Shown here piece by piece: positions 13,701 through 25,690 of a DNA stretch of 64,000 nt. Below the pieces are notes generated by a model. That model was not told where the DNA came from. It was given only the letters and a program-made list of their open reading frames with translations, and made no database searches. The position numbers were made by a program, and so were the translations under genes. How positions within the stretch are numbered: the first letter of the stretch is position 1; the number at the start of each line of letters is the position of its first letter. Source of the stretch: Lactifluus volemus (lineage: Eukaryota; Basidiomycota; Agaricomycetes; Russulales; Russulaceae); assembly GCA_022376515.1 (NCBI GenBank), contig WTXI01000041.1, forward strand, positions 62,001-126,000, written 5' to 3'.

Positions 13701-15182
13701 ATGGAACAGAGCCGCATGCATTCTCAGCAGCTCACTCACCAAGCAGTTCAGGCTCACGATGCGAGGTCCTTCGACATTGTACACTCCCCCCTCTATCATA
13801 GTTTTCCAGAGTGCCTAGGGGGGGACTCCAAAGTCGCGCAACCACCACACCCTTCCTCGCAATATGTCCAACAGCACTACCCCCCGGATAGAGATCTTCC
13901 CCTCGAAGTGCATGAATCCCCCCCGCCTCCCTACCGAGCCCCCATCCCGCCTCAGCAGCAAGGGTACTCTCACTTTCGGAATTCCGCACCGATTCCAGCC
14001 TTACAACAGCCTCAACCTCGCCCGGCCGCGGCGTGCTCTCTATTTCCTCAGACACACGGAATGCATAATTCAACAACTCAAGGCTTTTCGCCCCAAATGT
14101 CTCGTGCCCCCCTGCAGCCTCCTCCGCACGTGCCAATCCACCCGTGGCTAATTGACGCCTCCGCCAACGATGCACAGCTCGCGGCCGCCGTGCAAAGGGG
14201 ACTTCCGCAAGGACTCGTCGTGTACCCTTCCCACCTACAGCCGCGGTATGCCCTTCCGGCGACACACCCTCCACCACCCCCCATGCATGCCTCATCTGAT
14301 CAGTCTACGACGAACACGCAAAAGGCGGGCCCTAGCTCGCCAACATTCCACGAACGAATCGGGGACAATAAAATTGCAGAACACGGCCAACAGTTGCGTT
14401 CGTGGGGTGGTGCCGGTTCGCTAGACCCTGCGACAGGGGTATTTTCTCGGGCGGCTGACCATCCGCGGATCCGCACCGCTCAAGCATGCGAAAAATGCCG
14501 TGCGCGCAAGGCGAAGGTGTGTCTTTTATTCTCACCCCCCCCCTCTACCCTTTTTTTTTATAAATGAATTCTCATGTGGACCGCCCGGTTTAAAAGTGTT
14601 CTGGCGAACATCCGTCGTGCCAACGGTGCCTGGCGCGAGGACTCGACTGTGCCTACGCGGCTGAGCGTCGTATGCGAGGGCCCAACAAGCCCAAGCCTCT
14701 ACCTTCTCCCTCTCAGCCCGCGACTACGGGAAGCATAAAGCTAGGAAGCGTGCCTCTACCATGCCCACCGCCCTACGCTCGGGCCCGCAAATGTGGGTCA
14801 TCATCAGAAGCAGCAACAGCAAAATCGGCATCAAGAACATGGTATCCCCGCCGCTGCATCGCCCGCATCCTCCGTCGGTAGCGGGAGCCTTGGGTACCCA
14901 CAACTCTCCGAATCCGAAGCGTCACCCATGACGCCCCACCGGTCGCTCGACCGTGACAGCCGTCAACCTCAACCCACTGGGGTGGTCTTCCCTCAGTCAC
15001 CGCGGGCATTCATGCACGACTTTTCAGCAGCTACTACGCAGACAGACGTGGGCCGTATCGGTGAAGGTAACGACTACGACGGTGACGCGGCCAATACGGG
15101 GGGCGTACTCACTGGTGTATATGGACAGGATATCTTCCGTGCTGTTAGGATGTCGCTCGATAGCACCAAGACCCATTTTTGA
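13701..15182 (+). CDS. Zn2Cys6 (Gal4-type) transcription factor
   Basis: Nuclear DNA-binding protein of about 447 residues, read from three exons: 13,701-14,516, 14,597-14,749 and 14,808-15,182. The binuclear zinc cluster spans about residues 263-290 and reads CEKCRARKAK then CSGEHPSCQRCLARGLDC, giving spacing C-2-C-6-C-6-C-2-C-6-C. It is followed by a basic MRGPNKPK linker, as in many basidiomycete members. The first intron (80 bp) lies inside the cluster, just before the third cysteine. The first 250 residues are rich in Pro, Gln and Ser, as in a disordered or activation region. The second intron is inferred only because it keeps the frame; its donor GTGCCT is weak, so a pair of frameshifts near 14,750-14,800 is an alternative. 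No fungal-specific middle homology region is visible, so the protein is short for the family. Target genes cannot be told. Confidence 0.8.
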
Positions 15183-17198
15183 GCGTGCAGTCCCTTCTGT
15201 TATGTATTTTGAATCCCATGTCGTTTTCTTTCAAGGTTCCGGCTGGTGCTAATCTTAACTCATCTTGTGCTACTAGTACACCCCCTGTATCCTTGGACCA
15301 CACTCTGGATGTAGCTTAGCTTTGTATTTTTAGCAACGCAATAGAACAAGATAACTACTCCGCACCTAATAGGAATTTCTCTGTATTCGTCTTCGTCCTT
15401 TGGCCTGTGGTCTTGGGAGTGTGACTCGCAATTACGGATTGAGAGCATTACACGGCCCCACCCATCTGCCGAGATTCATCGCGCGACCGTGCCAAGCCAG
15501 GTGTTCAGAGCCTCGAGGCCCCTATGTAGTAAGCGTCAGACTCACAAACTCAGCGCCTAGCACAAAAGAGGACGCATCTGAGATTGTATTTGTACGGGTT
15601 AGGGCTGATCACTTCACCGCAGCACGGTGACGTCCTGTGGCAGTGAGGCTGACTGTGGAGTTGAAACCACCAATTGAAGTGTCTCTGCTGTTACTTGGCG
15701 GGGTGCGAGTGACATTGATGGTAATATGCGGTTTGGAGGGTGAATGAGATGAAAAGGATTGACTGCTGAAAATTGACGCGGCCGTATTTCAAAACCCGGT
15801 GAAAAAGCAGGTCGAACCACCGGCCTCACAATCAGTGCTTTTTAAGTGAGGACGAGAGGATCATTTCGGGAGACAAGACAAGACAAGTCTTTATTTGGTT
15901 GGTGGAATGTGATCGTTGAAACCGCGTGATGATACAAACACATATACTCTGAGAAGTTTCGTCAGATCATCTGCGCGCCCGCTCGTCGACACAAGCCCTC
16001 GCCCATGTTCTGATAATTGGCAACAGGTGAACAAGAATAGAAAAACTGTACCAGCATCACGGCGAGCTCAAAAAATTTAGGGCCTGCAGCATGTTGGCCA
16101 GGACCACTATCACCGCAGCGACCAGACGTTTCACCGCTTCGACTGATGGAGACTGGGAGCAGTGACGTGAAAGCAGGTGATTCTCGAACGACATCGAACC
16201 GCCACATCCCTGATCTACGCACTAATTTCGCACAGATCCATGCTGTGACCTCTTTGAAAAGGTTGACTCCTGCCATGCGTGGGAGGGCACGACGCTGAAA
16301 TGTTTCGAAAGGTAGTGCAATCAAACGCAACATGGCCCGACACAACGGCGCGCACTAGCAGCATCACATCGGTACTTATTATGATTACGAAAGTTGATTA
16401 TTAGGGACATTTCAACAAACGTCTTCTCCCTCACATCAAGCATATTGAGAAGATTCTTTATCACAGACTTGGTTCCATGTTAACACACTAATCAGGCGCC
16501 GCCGTTGCTCTGGAGGCATTTTTCTAAAGATTCATGTGAAAAGAGTTCCCCCATCACATCACCTAAACTATCTGGGTTTGAAAGTTTGCGTGGCGCTAGC
16601 CGTTTACGAGATCTTCTATGCTATCTCGAGTAACTTACAATATTCGCATTGCGTGGCATGAAAGAGTAGGTCAACTGAGAAGATTGAGGGACGAAGGTGA
16701 TGTACTGACCAATAAAGAGAAGAGTAAATCAGAACTCAGACAGTCGAGAAAAGCACAGCACACAGCTCCCGTGACGTAACTCTAAAGGATAAACGTCGAT
16801 AAGCAGTCGATTCGTCGCTTCAGCGTATTCCGCTACCATACATAGCATTCACGCTGCTCCGAGGGCTTGACAGGCCCAAAATAAAAAGGTTGGATCAGCC
16901 CGCCTCTCGCGCGATCATTAAGATGTACAAGCTTCTTCTGTTCTGTTACCAAAAGATTGTGCTTCCTAGCCTGGACCCTCGACTACTATTGGCTCGGGCT
17001 CGGGAATGCCAGCCCTGCTTAGTTCAATCGTATATATTCAATAGGTCATAAAATAATATATAGAGTGTTGTGCTATCTCCATCGATAACAAATTTATTAT
17101 AGCGCAGCAGCACGGCGCTTCTGCACTTGCGGTCACCAGTCGATATTTGATTTTGATGTTTGCGCCCAGTTATCCTTATACTTCAACTTCCTGCCATT
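15183..17198. other. Intergenic region
   Basis: No recognisable gene. A 127-codon minus-strand frame at 15,962-16,345 has no known motif and is not supported further. A direct pentamer run (agaca/caaga type) lies near 15,876-15,890. Confidence 0.4.
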
Positions 17199-19333
17199 AT
17201 GCCATTGCCGCCATACTACATATACCGTGATCAACTCACTTCCCTCTATCACGGCCTTGCATTATGGGAGCCAGATCCTGGTAACCTCTACGAAACCGTA
17301 TCAGTCGGCGACGTCGGTTACGTAACGGACGGGTATTTCGTTCGGATGTTCAACGTGCTCCTCGCATGGGATCATCCTTCGAACCAAACCTGCTGTACAC
17401 CCGATTTTTACGAGCCCGTGGATTTAGGTCCATTCGTTAACATTCGCGAATCAAAATTTACCGGAGGAGATTATTGCTCGCGTCATGTGGCTACACAGGA
17501 ACATAATGCTGGGGCTCATCGCTCGCCGGACGAGTAAGTGATCAGTGCCAATGTTTACACCCAAGTTACTTGGTGACTTTATCATCTTGAAGAGAGCCAG
17601 GCGAAAGGAGCGTATCGTACAAATCCAGAAAGCCAGGAGCGTTCCTGAATGTTCCCCATCATGGCCTGCGCCGAGACGTCGTCCGCACAAAGGCATTGAA
17701 GACTACATCCGAGACCATGTCGACTCTTGGTTCAGTATTGCGCAAAGGAACCGACTTCCAGTACAGCGCATGGAAGACATCATCCTCGTCTCCGGATGTA
17801 CTCTCGTTACCTCATGGGCGGTCGCTACATTTCTTGAGAATGGCTATGACATGGAGATTTCTCTGGGAACCAAACCGCTCCGGAATGGAGGGATGAATTT
17901 CCAATGGCGTATTGAAGGTGAGACCAGTACGAGCGTAGAACGTAAGCACAGTCTCCAAACAGTACGTCTCTTTTTTTTTTTTTGACTGCTTTCACCTGAG
18001 AGGACCTGATCCTTCTTTTATTAAGGATCCTCCCCGCCAGAATCAATGCGTATTCATCAGAGGTTTCCGAGCAAAGCGCATTTTATTCTACACTACCCTT
18101 CGCCGGGCCGCAGCAGAGCCCCTTCCAGACGACCCTGATAATCGTCGAGAAGATGAAATACAGGTGACGCGAGTTCCAGAGGTGCCGAATGTAAGCGACC
18201 CGTCTGAAAGGAAGACCTGATGTGTATATCACCTTTTTTTTTTTAAGTACCGCGACCCTCTCACTGGGGTTTTGGACTATATCGCGGAGGTTGGTGTTGC
18301 CGGGTTTGGCCGCTAGCTTCAAGTTTTTACTTAGCACGCTTCAAAAGAAATGCCCGGAGAACACGATTGCCATTGCCCATGATGATGACCTTGAAGACTA
18401 CATAGAAGAGGTGGTATGTCCTCGTCGGCCCATATTATATTGTACGCCCAAAGCCAACCAACCGTTGTTTCTCCGCGCTTAGGATCTCCTGACTGCGGAT
18501 GCGGTAGAAGGATTTCTGCGTCAAAACGAAATCGGTGTGCTCATCGAGAACGGCGGTATTATGTCCCGCATCTGTACCAAGCTTACAAGGAATTGAATCT
18601 TAGTCCCACAGCCGCACTCTTACACGACGATGACGAAGTCCCGGTTCCGGAAGAAGAAAAGGCGACATTTTATGCGCAAGCTGAATCCGAGGTACGATTG
18701 TCTTTTTATTTTATGGGGGGGGGATACATAAATGGTGATGGACCGTAACCCAAGGGGGAGCTAATCCCACTCATCGTGCATCCTGTACTGGCAAAGTACC
18801 TTCTCAAGATCGACATGAACACTCAATCCGACCATGAGTACGACCTTCCGAAAGAAGAGATAAATTCCGCTGCCGTGCACCCGCCCATGCTCTCGGTGAC
18901 ACTGGAGAACCACGAGGGATACCCACAATCCATTCCAGTCCATGCATCCAATGAATCTCCGGATGTTGGGATTACCGTTCTAGACGTGCTGATGGCGATA
19001 AACGAAGACGTGAAGAAGGCGTCGCGCAGACGCGAATGGACAAAGTTGAGACCCGATGAACGGGCGGGGGTCGACGTCGCGTTCAGAGCGAGATGCCAGA
19101 CGGAAGAAGAGTTGGGTCAAGGTCCATGTAGGATCGACTATCTGCGCGGCAGGAACAGGCTTCAGGTCTTCCCGAAAGTTTCGCAGGATGGCGTGATCCA
19201 TCCTCTGCCTGCAGTAGAACCCGCCGTAGAACCCTTGTGTAAGTTTTTGGTCCCCTTCACCCCCACTCATTACTCATTCTTTTCGATTTCAGGGAAGAAT
19301 CCAACGTTGCGGGGCCCTCAAGGATCCCGATAA
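17199..19333 (+). CDS. Unknown N-terminal domain joined to a DUF6699-like domain
   Basis: Multi-exon gene. The start is the ATG that opens MPLPPYYIYRDQLTSLYHGL. The first two thirds resemble hypothetical Agaricomycete proteins I cannot assign to a named domain, with recognisable blocks YFVRMFNVLLAWDHPSN, HVATQEHNAG, EDIILVSGCTLVTSWAVATF and NQCVFIRGFRAKRILFYT. The last third (about 18,745-19,240) has the DUF6699 pattern: LIVHPVLAKYLL, a Pro-X-Leu core, ITVLDVLMAINEDV, EWTKLRPDER and CRIDYLRG. The exon ending in AESE joins GELIPLIV in phase across an intron at about 18,692-18,742, and no ATG precedes the second part, so I infer a fusion. Other introns include about 17,534-17,592, 18,191-18,247 and 19,240-19,291, the last giving the C-terminus LRGPQGSR. 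Frameshifts at about 17,697 and 18,555 are each repaired by one added base. Function is unknown. Confidence 0.6.
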
Positions 19334-20175
19334 GGTAAAGGAAAGGATTGACGACTGCCCTTGATGATTGGAGTATACAAGTAGTAGTTATGCGATGCGA
19401 TTTGTAGGATGGACTCGGATCTACAGTAATTGATATATGTGATAACCCCTTACTTTTTTGGTATTTATGGCAAGGACGATACTCTTCCCGTTTGTCATAC
19501 ACTCTTTTCCGTGGCTCGTTCGCGGATAGTGCGCCGCTCGTGTACTAGTATTTCCGCTTATGTATGGATATCACTTTGCGCGCGCTGTGAGAGCGCTCCT
19601 GAAAAGTTCTCCTCTCCTTGACCACACCAAACTAGAATTGTCTCCCACGTGGGATGGTAGCCCCTTTTTCATTTGTCCTCCCCCCCCACCCCTAAGATGT
19701 TACGCTGTTGTGACAAAAAAAAAAAAAGTCACGACTCGGAGTAATAAATAATACTAACCGAGAATGGCATAAGGTACTGCCCTCTTTATCAGATCCCCCC
19801 CCAGAATGTAGTCGATCGGAAATGCTAGAACCCAAGAGAGGGGTTTCGCGTTTTCCATTCCCAAAAGTTTTTTTTTTTTGGTCAAGTTCAAGGCTTATGC
19901 TGGGAGGACAGGGGGTATATTAAGAGAGAGGAGCGACTGCAACGGTTTGGGTGCACTGCATTTTGAGGCGCACCTCCGAGTTACGATCGTGATGGAGGGC
20001 TGGACAGTGCTGCCGCTTCAACCAACGTTGAGTTGAGAAACAGATAGACGCGCAACTCGGGCTGGTGGCCCCGCACAACTTTCGGATGCCAAACCCCAAA
20101 TCCAGCCAGTGAACGGTTTTCCAATTCTGCTTCTGCTGTCCCTTTACTAGTACTACAATTTCCGTTATCAAAACT
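19334..20175. other. Spacer between convergent genes
   Basis: Lies between the 3' ends of the DUF6699-like gene and the UBP14 gene. It contains long homopolymers (A12 near 19,716; T12 near 19,870) and no recognisable gene. Confidence 0.45.
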
Positions 20176-23100
20176 CTACTCCTCCCTCTCATACACATAC
20201 AAATACGCTAGAGGTTTGAGCGCGCGAACGCTCTCAGCGTCCGCCGGACAACCTTTTCGTCATTGAAGAGTACCCAGCGATCATCCCATCCCTCTCCGTA
20301 CGAATGTGCGCGACGTAATGGCCAGAATGGACCGAAGGACCCTTGTGCGAGACGAACGCGCGCAAGCGGTACCGCGCTGGCAAAACGGAGGAGCCAGGAA
20401 GAGAAGTTTCGTCGCGCTACTGGTCGCAGTGGTGGTCGTATCGTTTTGTTTTGAGTTTGAGCTGAGCTTTCTTGTTCTTCACCCAAGTCGTCCGGATGTG
20501 AAAAGAGCCATTCGATGGCGCGCTCCGGATCTCCGCTCTAATGGGCCCAACGCAAGTGACGGGTAAAAAAAGAGTGTTTTAAAGAAGAGGAGGAGCCACA
20601 ACCACCCACGCACCGTCTCACGGAGAGCTTTCCTCGCTTGCGAGGTCGAAAATCCCATATCTACCAATATGGCGATCTGCTCCGGGCTAGGGTCGGGACC
20701 CCTACCAGCAGCGGTGGCGGCACCACTACTCGCGCTGCTCTGAGTGCCCGCGATGGGTGCGTCGATATCTAACGGTACAAGTCATCAGCCTGAGCCACAG
20801 TTTTTGTAGTACGGAGAGCTTTGCCTGGATCCTCCAGTGTGCAAAGAGCCATTCCATCGCCGCCTCCACATCGCTGTTACCCGTCGCGAGTAGCGCCTTT
20901 TGGCATCGGATCATGGGAAGCCCATCGCTTCCAGCTGTTCGAGCGCGGCTTGGTTGAATTCGGGCAAGGATGGGCGGCTGTAAAAGTCATTGGCATCATC
21001 ATTAGGGGGGTGTGTCGTGAGGAGGGCGGTCACACTCACCTGGCGTTTCTTCTGAAAGTTCGGTCTCGTTGGGTTGAAGGCCCTTGCCGAGGTACTGATC
21101 GAGGACGATGACGTCACCATCCGGGTGAAGAACTGGGATATCTGCACACGACATTCTCAGCTACCGAAATGATGCAAATGAAAATACGCAGAACAAACCT
21201 AGTTTTGTAGGGACCCAATTCACAAGTTGGAACTTTTTCGCGTGGATGACGAGCGTGTCCGGGAACGTCGCGAAACGTGCCTGCCTAGAAATAAAATTAT
21301 AAAAAAAGAACACCGGCCTGCCCCTCCAAGAAGACTCACCTTGTTGCAGAGACGTCTCTCCGGCAGTTGGGACACTTGTACTCTAGACCCTCGATGCCCA
21401 TGGCAGCATCAACGCACTCGGCAAGCGCGACATCCTCATACAACGTCTTTCCATCCGCATCTCGTCCTTGTCGCGCGCGGGCACAGGCACGCTCAGCACG
21501 TCGTGCGCATCTACGCGGTACCGTACACCAGCGCACGATGTGCACTGCAACCGCTGTTCAAGGGCAAACCCGAACGTCTCCGTCGGCTCACCGTCATCGC
21601 GAGGGTGTGCACGCGCGTAGCGACGCAGCGTCGTGAGCAGGTGCGTGAGGAATTCCTCCGCATCTTGCTGCCGCATGGTCGCAAACTCGGCGTGTCCGCG
21701 TCCGATGAGCGCCTTGAACGTCACCGGTCTCATACCCTCCTGGAAGACAGGCACCGGTGCTGCGGCGGCGGCTGAGTCGGCCTGCGGGTTCTGATGGTTC
21801 TCGTCGGTGCGTCGTGGACGCGAGTATCGTCCGGAGAGAAGGCCATCGGCGAGCTTGTGCATCTGGCATTCGAGACAGTTTGCGGGGAGGGACTCGGTAC
21901 ACGTCGACCAGTGTTGGCTGGCGAGCGATGCGGCGTAGCGCCGTTGGAAGGGTGGGAGGGTGAAGAGAACTTGCAGGACCGAGGCCATGTAGCAGCTGTT
22001 GAGATGCGTTCTCGAAAGTGCATCTATGGGGAAGGTTGACAGACGGGACGCACCTGTTGCCGAGGTTCTGCAGACCGGTGAGGCCAGGTCCAAAGACGGG
22101 CTCGAGGGCATTCCCGGACTCGTCCTTGAGCGAAAAGTCAAAATTGAGGTTGTGCTCGATTTGCTGTGGTCGTTCAGCCCCTCTCATAAAAAGCCTGTGC
22201 TTGTTCGAGTGGATAGACACGCACCAATTCTGTTATAGACTTTTCCGTCTTTTTCTGGGCTTGAACGTTGATGCCGAAATTGGACAGGTGGAGGACGAGT
22301 TCTGGATCGATTCGCGTTTCGTCGCACGCATAGCAATATATGTCTGCCTCGCGTCGTCAGTCATTGATATACGAAAGCCTGAGGGGTACGAAAAAGCTGA
22401 CCAGCGGTGCCTTCGGGCGTTATAGTGCCCAACTTGACGCACACCGGATGCGTACTCTCCTTAAAGTGAGTGAGAGCGTGACCGTTCCCACCTATGCCGC
22501 CATAGTGCTGTCGGCCGCAGCCGAGTACACCACAAGTGAGGCAGAGCCACAGGTTCTCCTTGAGATCGCATTGTGCACAATGTGCTGAACCTTTTTTCCT
22601 TTCAACTCTATCCAAAATTATTGCAGGGGGAAAGTGGGGTCGCGTACCAAAAGGGGGAATGGGGCCTGTGGCAAACTGCGCGAGCGTGAGGGTATGCTCG
22701 CAGGGTATTAGCTCTTCCTCCCACGCTTGGACTTCCTCCTGCCGCGCAGACGAGAGGGACTTCATGACACCGTCCACGAGAGTTTGAATGCGCGGGACTG
22801 CGCGCGTAACTGTCTCCATTGGGATGTCGACAGGGTCTTGGGTGGCGCTGCGATAACAGTGTAGGGCGAGGACGTGCTCGTACTTGTCTTCCTCGCGCTC
22901 TTCGATGATCGCCAACTTCATCATCTTTGCCGGTGGCTCCGGATTTCCATCATCGTCGCCATCCTACCATCATTATATCGCTGATCCATTACTGGGCAAG
23001 CTGTGAGGAACTTACGCGCTTGTTAGGGTTGGGTTGGGGACGCGGACGACGCTTTACGTTGAGTGAAAAGGCGTGGCCCGTCTTTTTATAGTGTGTATAT

Positions 23101-23329
23101 GCGTGGTTACGTTCTGTTGAGAGACACCCGCCGTTGAAGCAGGTGAGACAGACGTCGACGCCAAGGGGGTCATCCTGAGAACAAGCATGAATGCGGTGAC
23201 AATGTGGATTTTTTATATTAAAAACCTGAGAATCAAAGCATTGAGTGCATCTTCGCGGTGAACTGATTGAGATAGAATGGGTGGCTTTAAGAGAGCGAGC
23301 TCGTCGATATTCTGATCCAAGCCTGTCAT
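20176..23329 (-). CDS. UBP14: Ubiquitin carboxyl-terminal hydrolase, UBP14/USP5 type
   Basis: Cysteine protease that disassembles free polyubiquitin chains and so feeds monoubiquitin back to the cytosol and proteasome pathway. From the minus strand I read an N-terminal zinc-finger variant (CLTCFNGGC), then the ZnF-UBP (CAQCDLKENLWLCLTCGVLG with GGIGGNGHALTHF, about 22,610-22,450). Next come the Cys box GLQNLGN-SCYMASVLQ with the catalytic Cys codon at 21,992-21,994, the QQDAEEFLTHLL block, a CxxC...CxxC pair (CTSC, CPNC), two UBA domains (LEAMGFP near 20,920; LVDMGFSTSQARKAL near 20,660) and the His box HSGHYVAHIR near 20,318. It ends WVLFNDEKVV followed by LAYLYVYERE. About ten introns are present, one of them probably GC-AG (20,769-20,824). 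The frame slips at about 23,249, 21,462, 20,972, 20,915, 20,836, 20,285 and 20,244, each repaired by one added base. All catalytic residues are kept, so I think the gene is functional and the sequence faulty. Confidence 0.9.
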
Positions 23330-23461
23330 TGTGTGAGAGAGATTAAAAGTGTGGCTGATTAGATCATCCAAACAATCGCTGATGGTCATCTCGGCATCGG
23401 CCGGAAATGTAGTCGTCAGTGCTTTCAGAAACACCGAACTCGCACTTGTAATAAGACTGAA
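23330..23461. promoter_or_regulatory. Shared divergent promoter, UBP14 and SSZ1
   Basis: Only about 130 bp separate the proposed start codons of the minus-strand deubiquitinase and the plus-strand SSZ1 gene, so promoters and 5' leaders must overlap. No clear TATA box is seen. The assignment is inferred from spacing only. Confidence 0.5.
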
Positions 23462-25612
23462 ATGTCTCTCAACGGTCCAATCCCAAATGGGAGTGCGCAT
23501 GCTCCGATACAAGTACCTTCCACACAGACCGTTATCGGTATCAATTTTGGCAATTCTTTTGCTTCAATCGCCGTCCTCACAAAAGTGCGCGCCCGTATTA
23601 GTTTTTTTTTGGCAACCTTTTTTTTCTCACTTATTTGTAGGAGGGTCTGCCGAGTGTATCGCTAATGAAGATGGTGAACGTCAGATCGCCTGCGCGATAT
23701 CATTTCATGGTGAAGAAACGGCACGTTTATTCATGTACCTGTTCCAGATTCCACGCGCTCATATTTTTTTAAAAAAGTACATCGGCAACGAGGCAAAGCC
23801 CCAGCTTGTAAAAAACAGCGCAAATACTATCATCGGTTTCCGCAACTTGTTAGGCAAAAAGTTTGTACACTTTTGTTGACCAGTTTCCGTTTATATCATA
23901 TCCCCTCGCAGGTTCTCCGAACTCCCAAAAGACCGACCAACATCCTCTGCACCGGTCATCCAACACCCAGAATTACCCGATACACCTGCGTACAAAGTAC
24001 AGGTCTTGGTGCCCGCACCATCCCCACTCTCCCCAGCGGCCTCCGCGTTGACAACAAGAGCAAATACACCAGCGGCCTCCCAGGTGGCGACGCCTCGCTC
24101 CGAGCCCATCCCTGCCGAGCGTGTGCTGACACCCGCAGACGTGACGACGCTCTTCCTTCGCTCACTCCTGCAGTCCGCCGAAGCCTTCCTTGGCAAACGT
24201 GTTGACGGTGCCGTGCTTACCGCCCCAGGTTGGTTCACGCCTACCCAGCTCGGTGCTCTGCAAGAGGCCGCGGAGGCTGCTGGCATTCGCGTGCTACAGA
24301 TACTAGAAGATGCCGGCGCTGCAGCGCTCTGTGCAGCTGCTAACGCGAGTGCGACCGCAACGACACCACAATCGGCGGTAGATCCGGACCGTTACAGCTG
24401 GTGGTCGACCTCGGCGCGTCGTCACTTGTCTTGTCCCTTTTGGCCGTGCGCCAGGGCCTGTTCCACCATCTCGCGCCATCGTCGTACCATGACGACCTAG
24501 GAGGCGATGTGATCGACGATCGCTTGCTCAAGTTCTTTGCGAAGGACTTTACCAAAAAGATGAGCGTGCCGCTCAAAGTCGCACCCGCGAGCGAGATACC
24601 TGACTTGCGCGCCGAGGCGCGTCTTCGACTCGCCCTACTTCATACCAAGCGTACCATAGCGGCTTCCGTAGGGAGCGTCGGCGGGAGCGCGGCGACCTGC
24701 GCGGTCGAGTCACTCAAGGACGGACTGGATTACACGGGGAGCATCAATCGGCTGCGATTCGACTTGGAAGCAGCGCCGATATACAGGGGGGTGGTGGCGA
24801 GAGCGAGCGAGCTACTGCAGACTGCAGGGCTCGACTGGATCAACGTCGACGAGGTGGTGTACGCTGGCGGTAGCGCGTGTCTTCCTGGACTCGATGCCGC
24901 ACTCACGGTGCACCTCCGAGAAGACGTGATCACGCCATTCGCGACAGGAACCGTGGCCGGCGGGGGAATCGGTGACCCAACGACGGTGCTTGCGCGCGGA
25001 GCGACACTGCAAGCGCGTTTGATGGCGGATATCAATGGTGCGGACGAGCAGGTGCGGAAAGCGTTTCAACGCGGGAGCGAGATGGCTGGCGTCAAGGCTA
25101 CCGCACGTACCATCGGGGTACTGTTCCCAGAAGCGCCTAAGGAAGGTGCGGGGGGACTCGGTGGGCAGTGGATAGGTGGTATTCAGACTGAGACGGCCGT
25201 TCCCGTGCGGCGCACGTACGCGTTGAACGTGAATTTGGGCGGGCCGGCAGAGGCGGGTGAGTGGACGGTAGGGCTTGAGGTGTGGGAAGTGAAGGAAGGG
25301 ATCAAGATTGAGAAAATCAAACCAACAAAGCAAGATGAAGGTTACGAGCCTGGTTCAGACGAAGAAGAAGAAGAAGAGATCGAAGTTAGAGAAAAAACGA
25401 TCGAAAAGGAAACATTGTTGGGTTCATTGGCCGTTCGAGCGAGACTGGCTTGGAAACAAGGCCAGAATTGGCAAACATCGATCGTGGTTCAATTCTTAAT
25501 CGGACAAGATGGTAAATTGGAGGTATCTGCATACGAAACGGGCAAGGATCCTACCAACATGGGGAGAAAGCGTCTTGGTCGTTGTATAACCCTAGTTATC
25601 GGACTCACGTGA
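23462..25612 (+). CDS. SSZ1: Ribosome-associated Hsp70-like protein Ssz1
   Basis: Atypical Hsp70 that pairs with zuotin to form the ribosome-associated complex, which stimulates the Ssb chaperone on nascent chains. The N-terminal ATPase domain begins TVIGINFGNSFASIAVL, then ECIANEDGERQIACAISFHG, YIGNEAKPQLVKN and IIGFRNLLGKK. Later blocks are VDGAVLTAPGWFTPTQ, LQILEDAGAAALCA, LVVDLGASSLVLSLL, DWINVDEVVYAGGSA and GTVAGGGIGDPTTVLARGA. The peptide-binding domain is short, and an acidic loop (about 25,350-25,390) interrupts it. Both points fit Ssz1 rather than a canonical Hsp70. Introns occur at about 23,585-23,640, 23,725-23,778 and 23,862-23,912; splice phases of the last two are uncertain. Frame slips at about 23,650 and 24,393 are each repaired by one added base. 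It is transcribed away from UBP14. Confidence 0.88.
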
Positions 25613-25690
25613 GCGGAATATATAGTTGATGACATAATACTTCACAAAGCTGATAACCGAATCGGCTCCAAAATGCAACGGACAAAGTCA

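Noticed and set aside
13732..14295. 187-codon minus-strand frame
   Set aside because: It is antisense to the Pro/Gln-rich exon of the Zn2Cys6 gene and follows from its composition.
15962..16345. 127-codon minus-strand frame
   Set aside because: No motif, no paralogue and no neighbouring exon that extends it.
21594..22220. 208-codon minus-strand frame beside the UBP14 reading
   Set aside because: It starts in the true UBP14 frame but then reads through an intron into a wrong frame. The Cys box and following exon are in another frame.
20176..25612. Programmed ribosomal frameshifting in UBP14 and SSZ1
   Set aside because: There are too many sites, none shares a slippery motif, and similar losses occur in unrelated genes.
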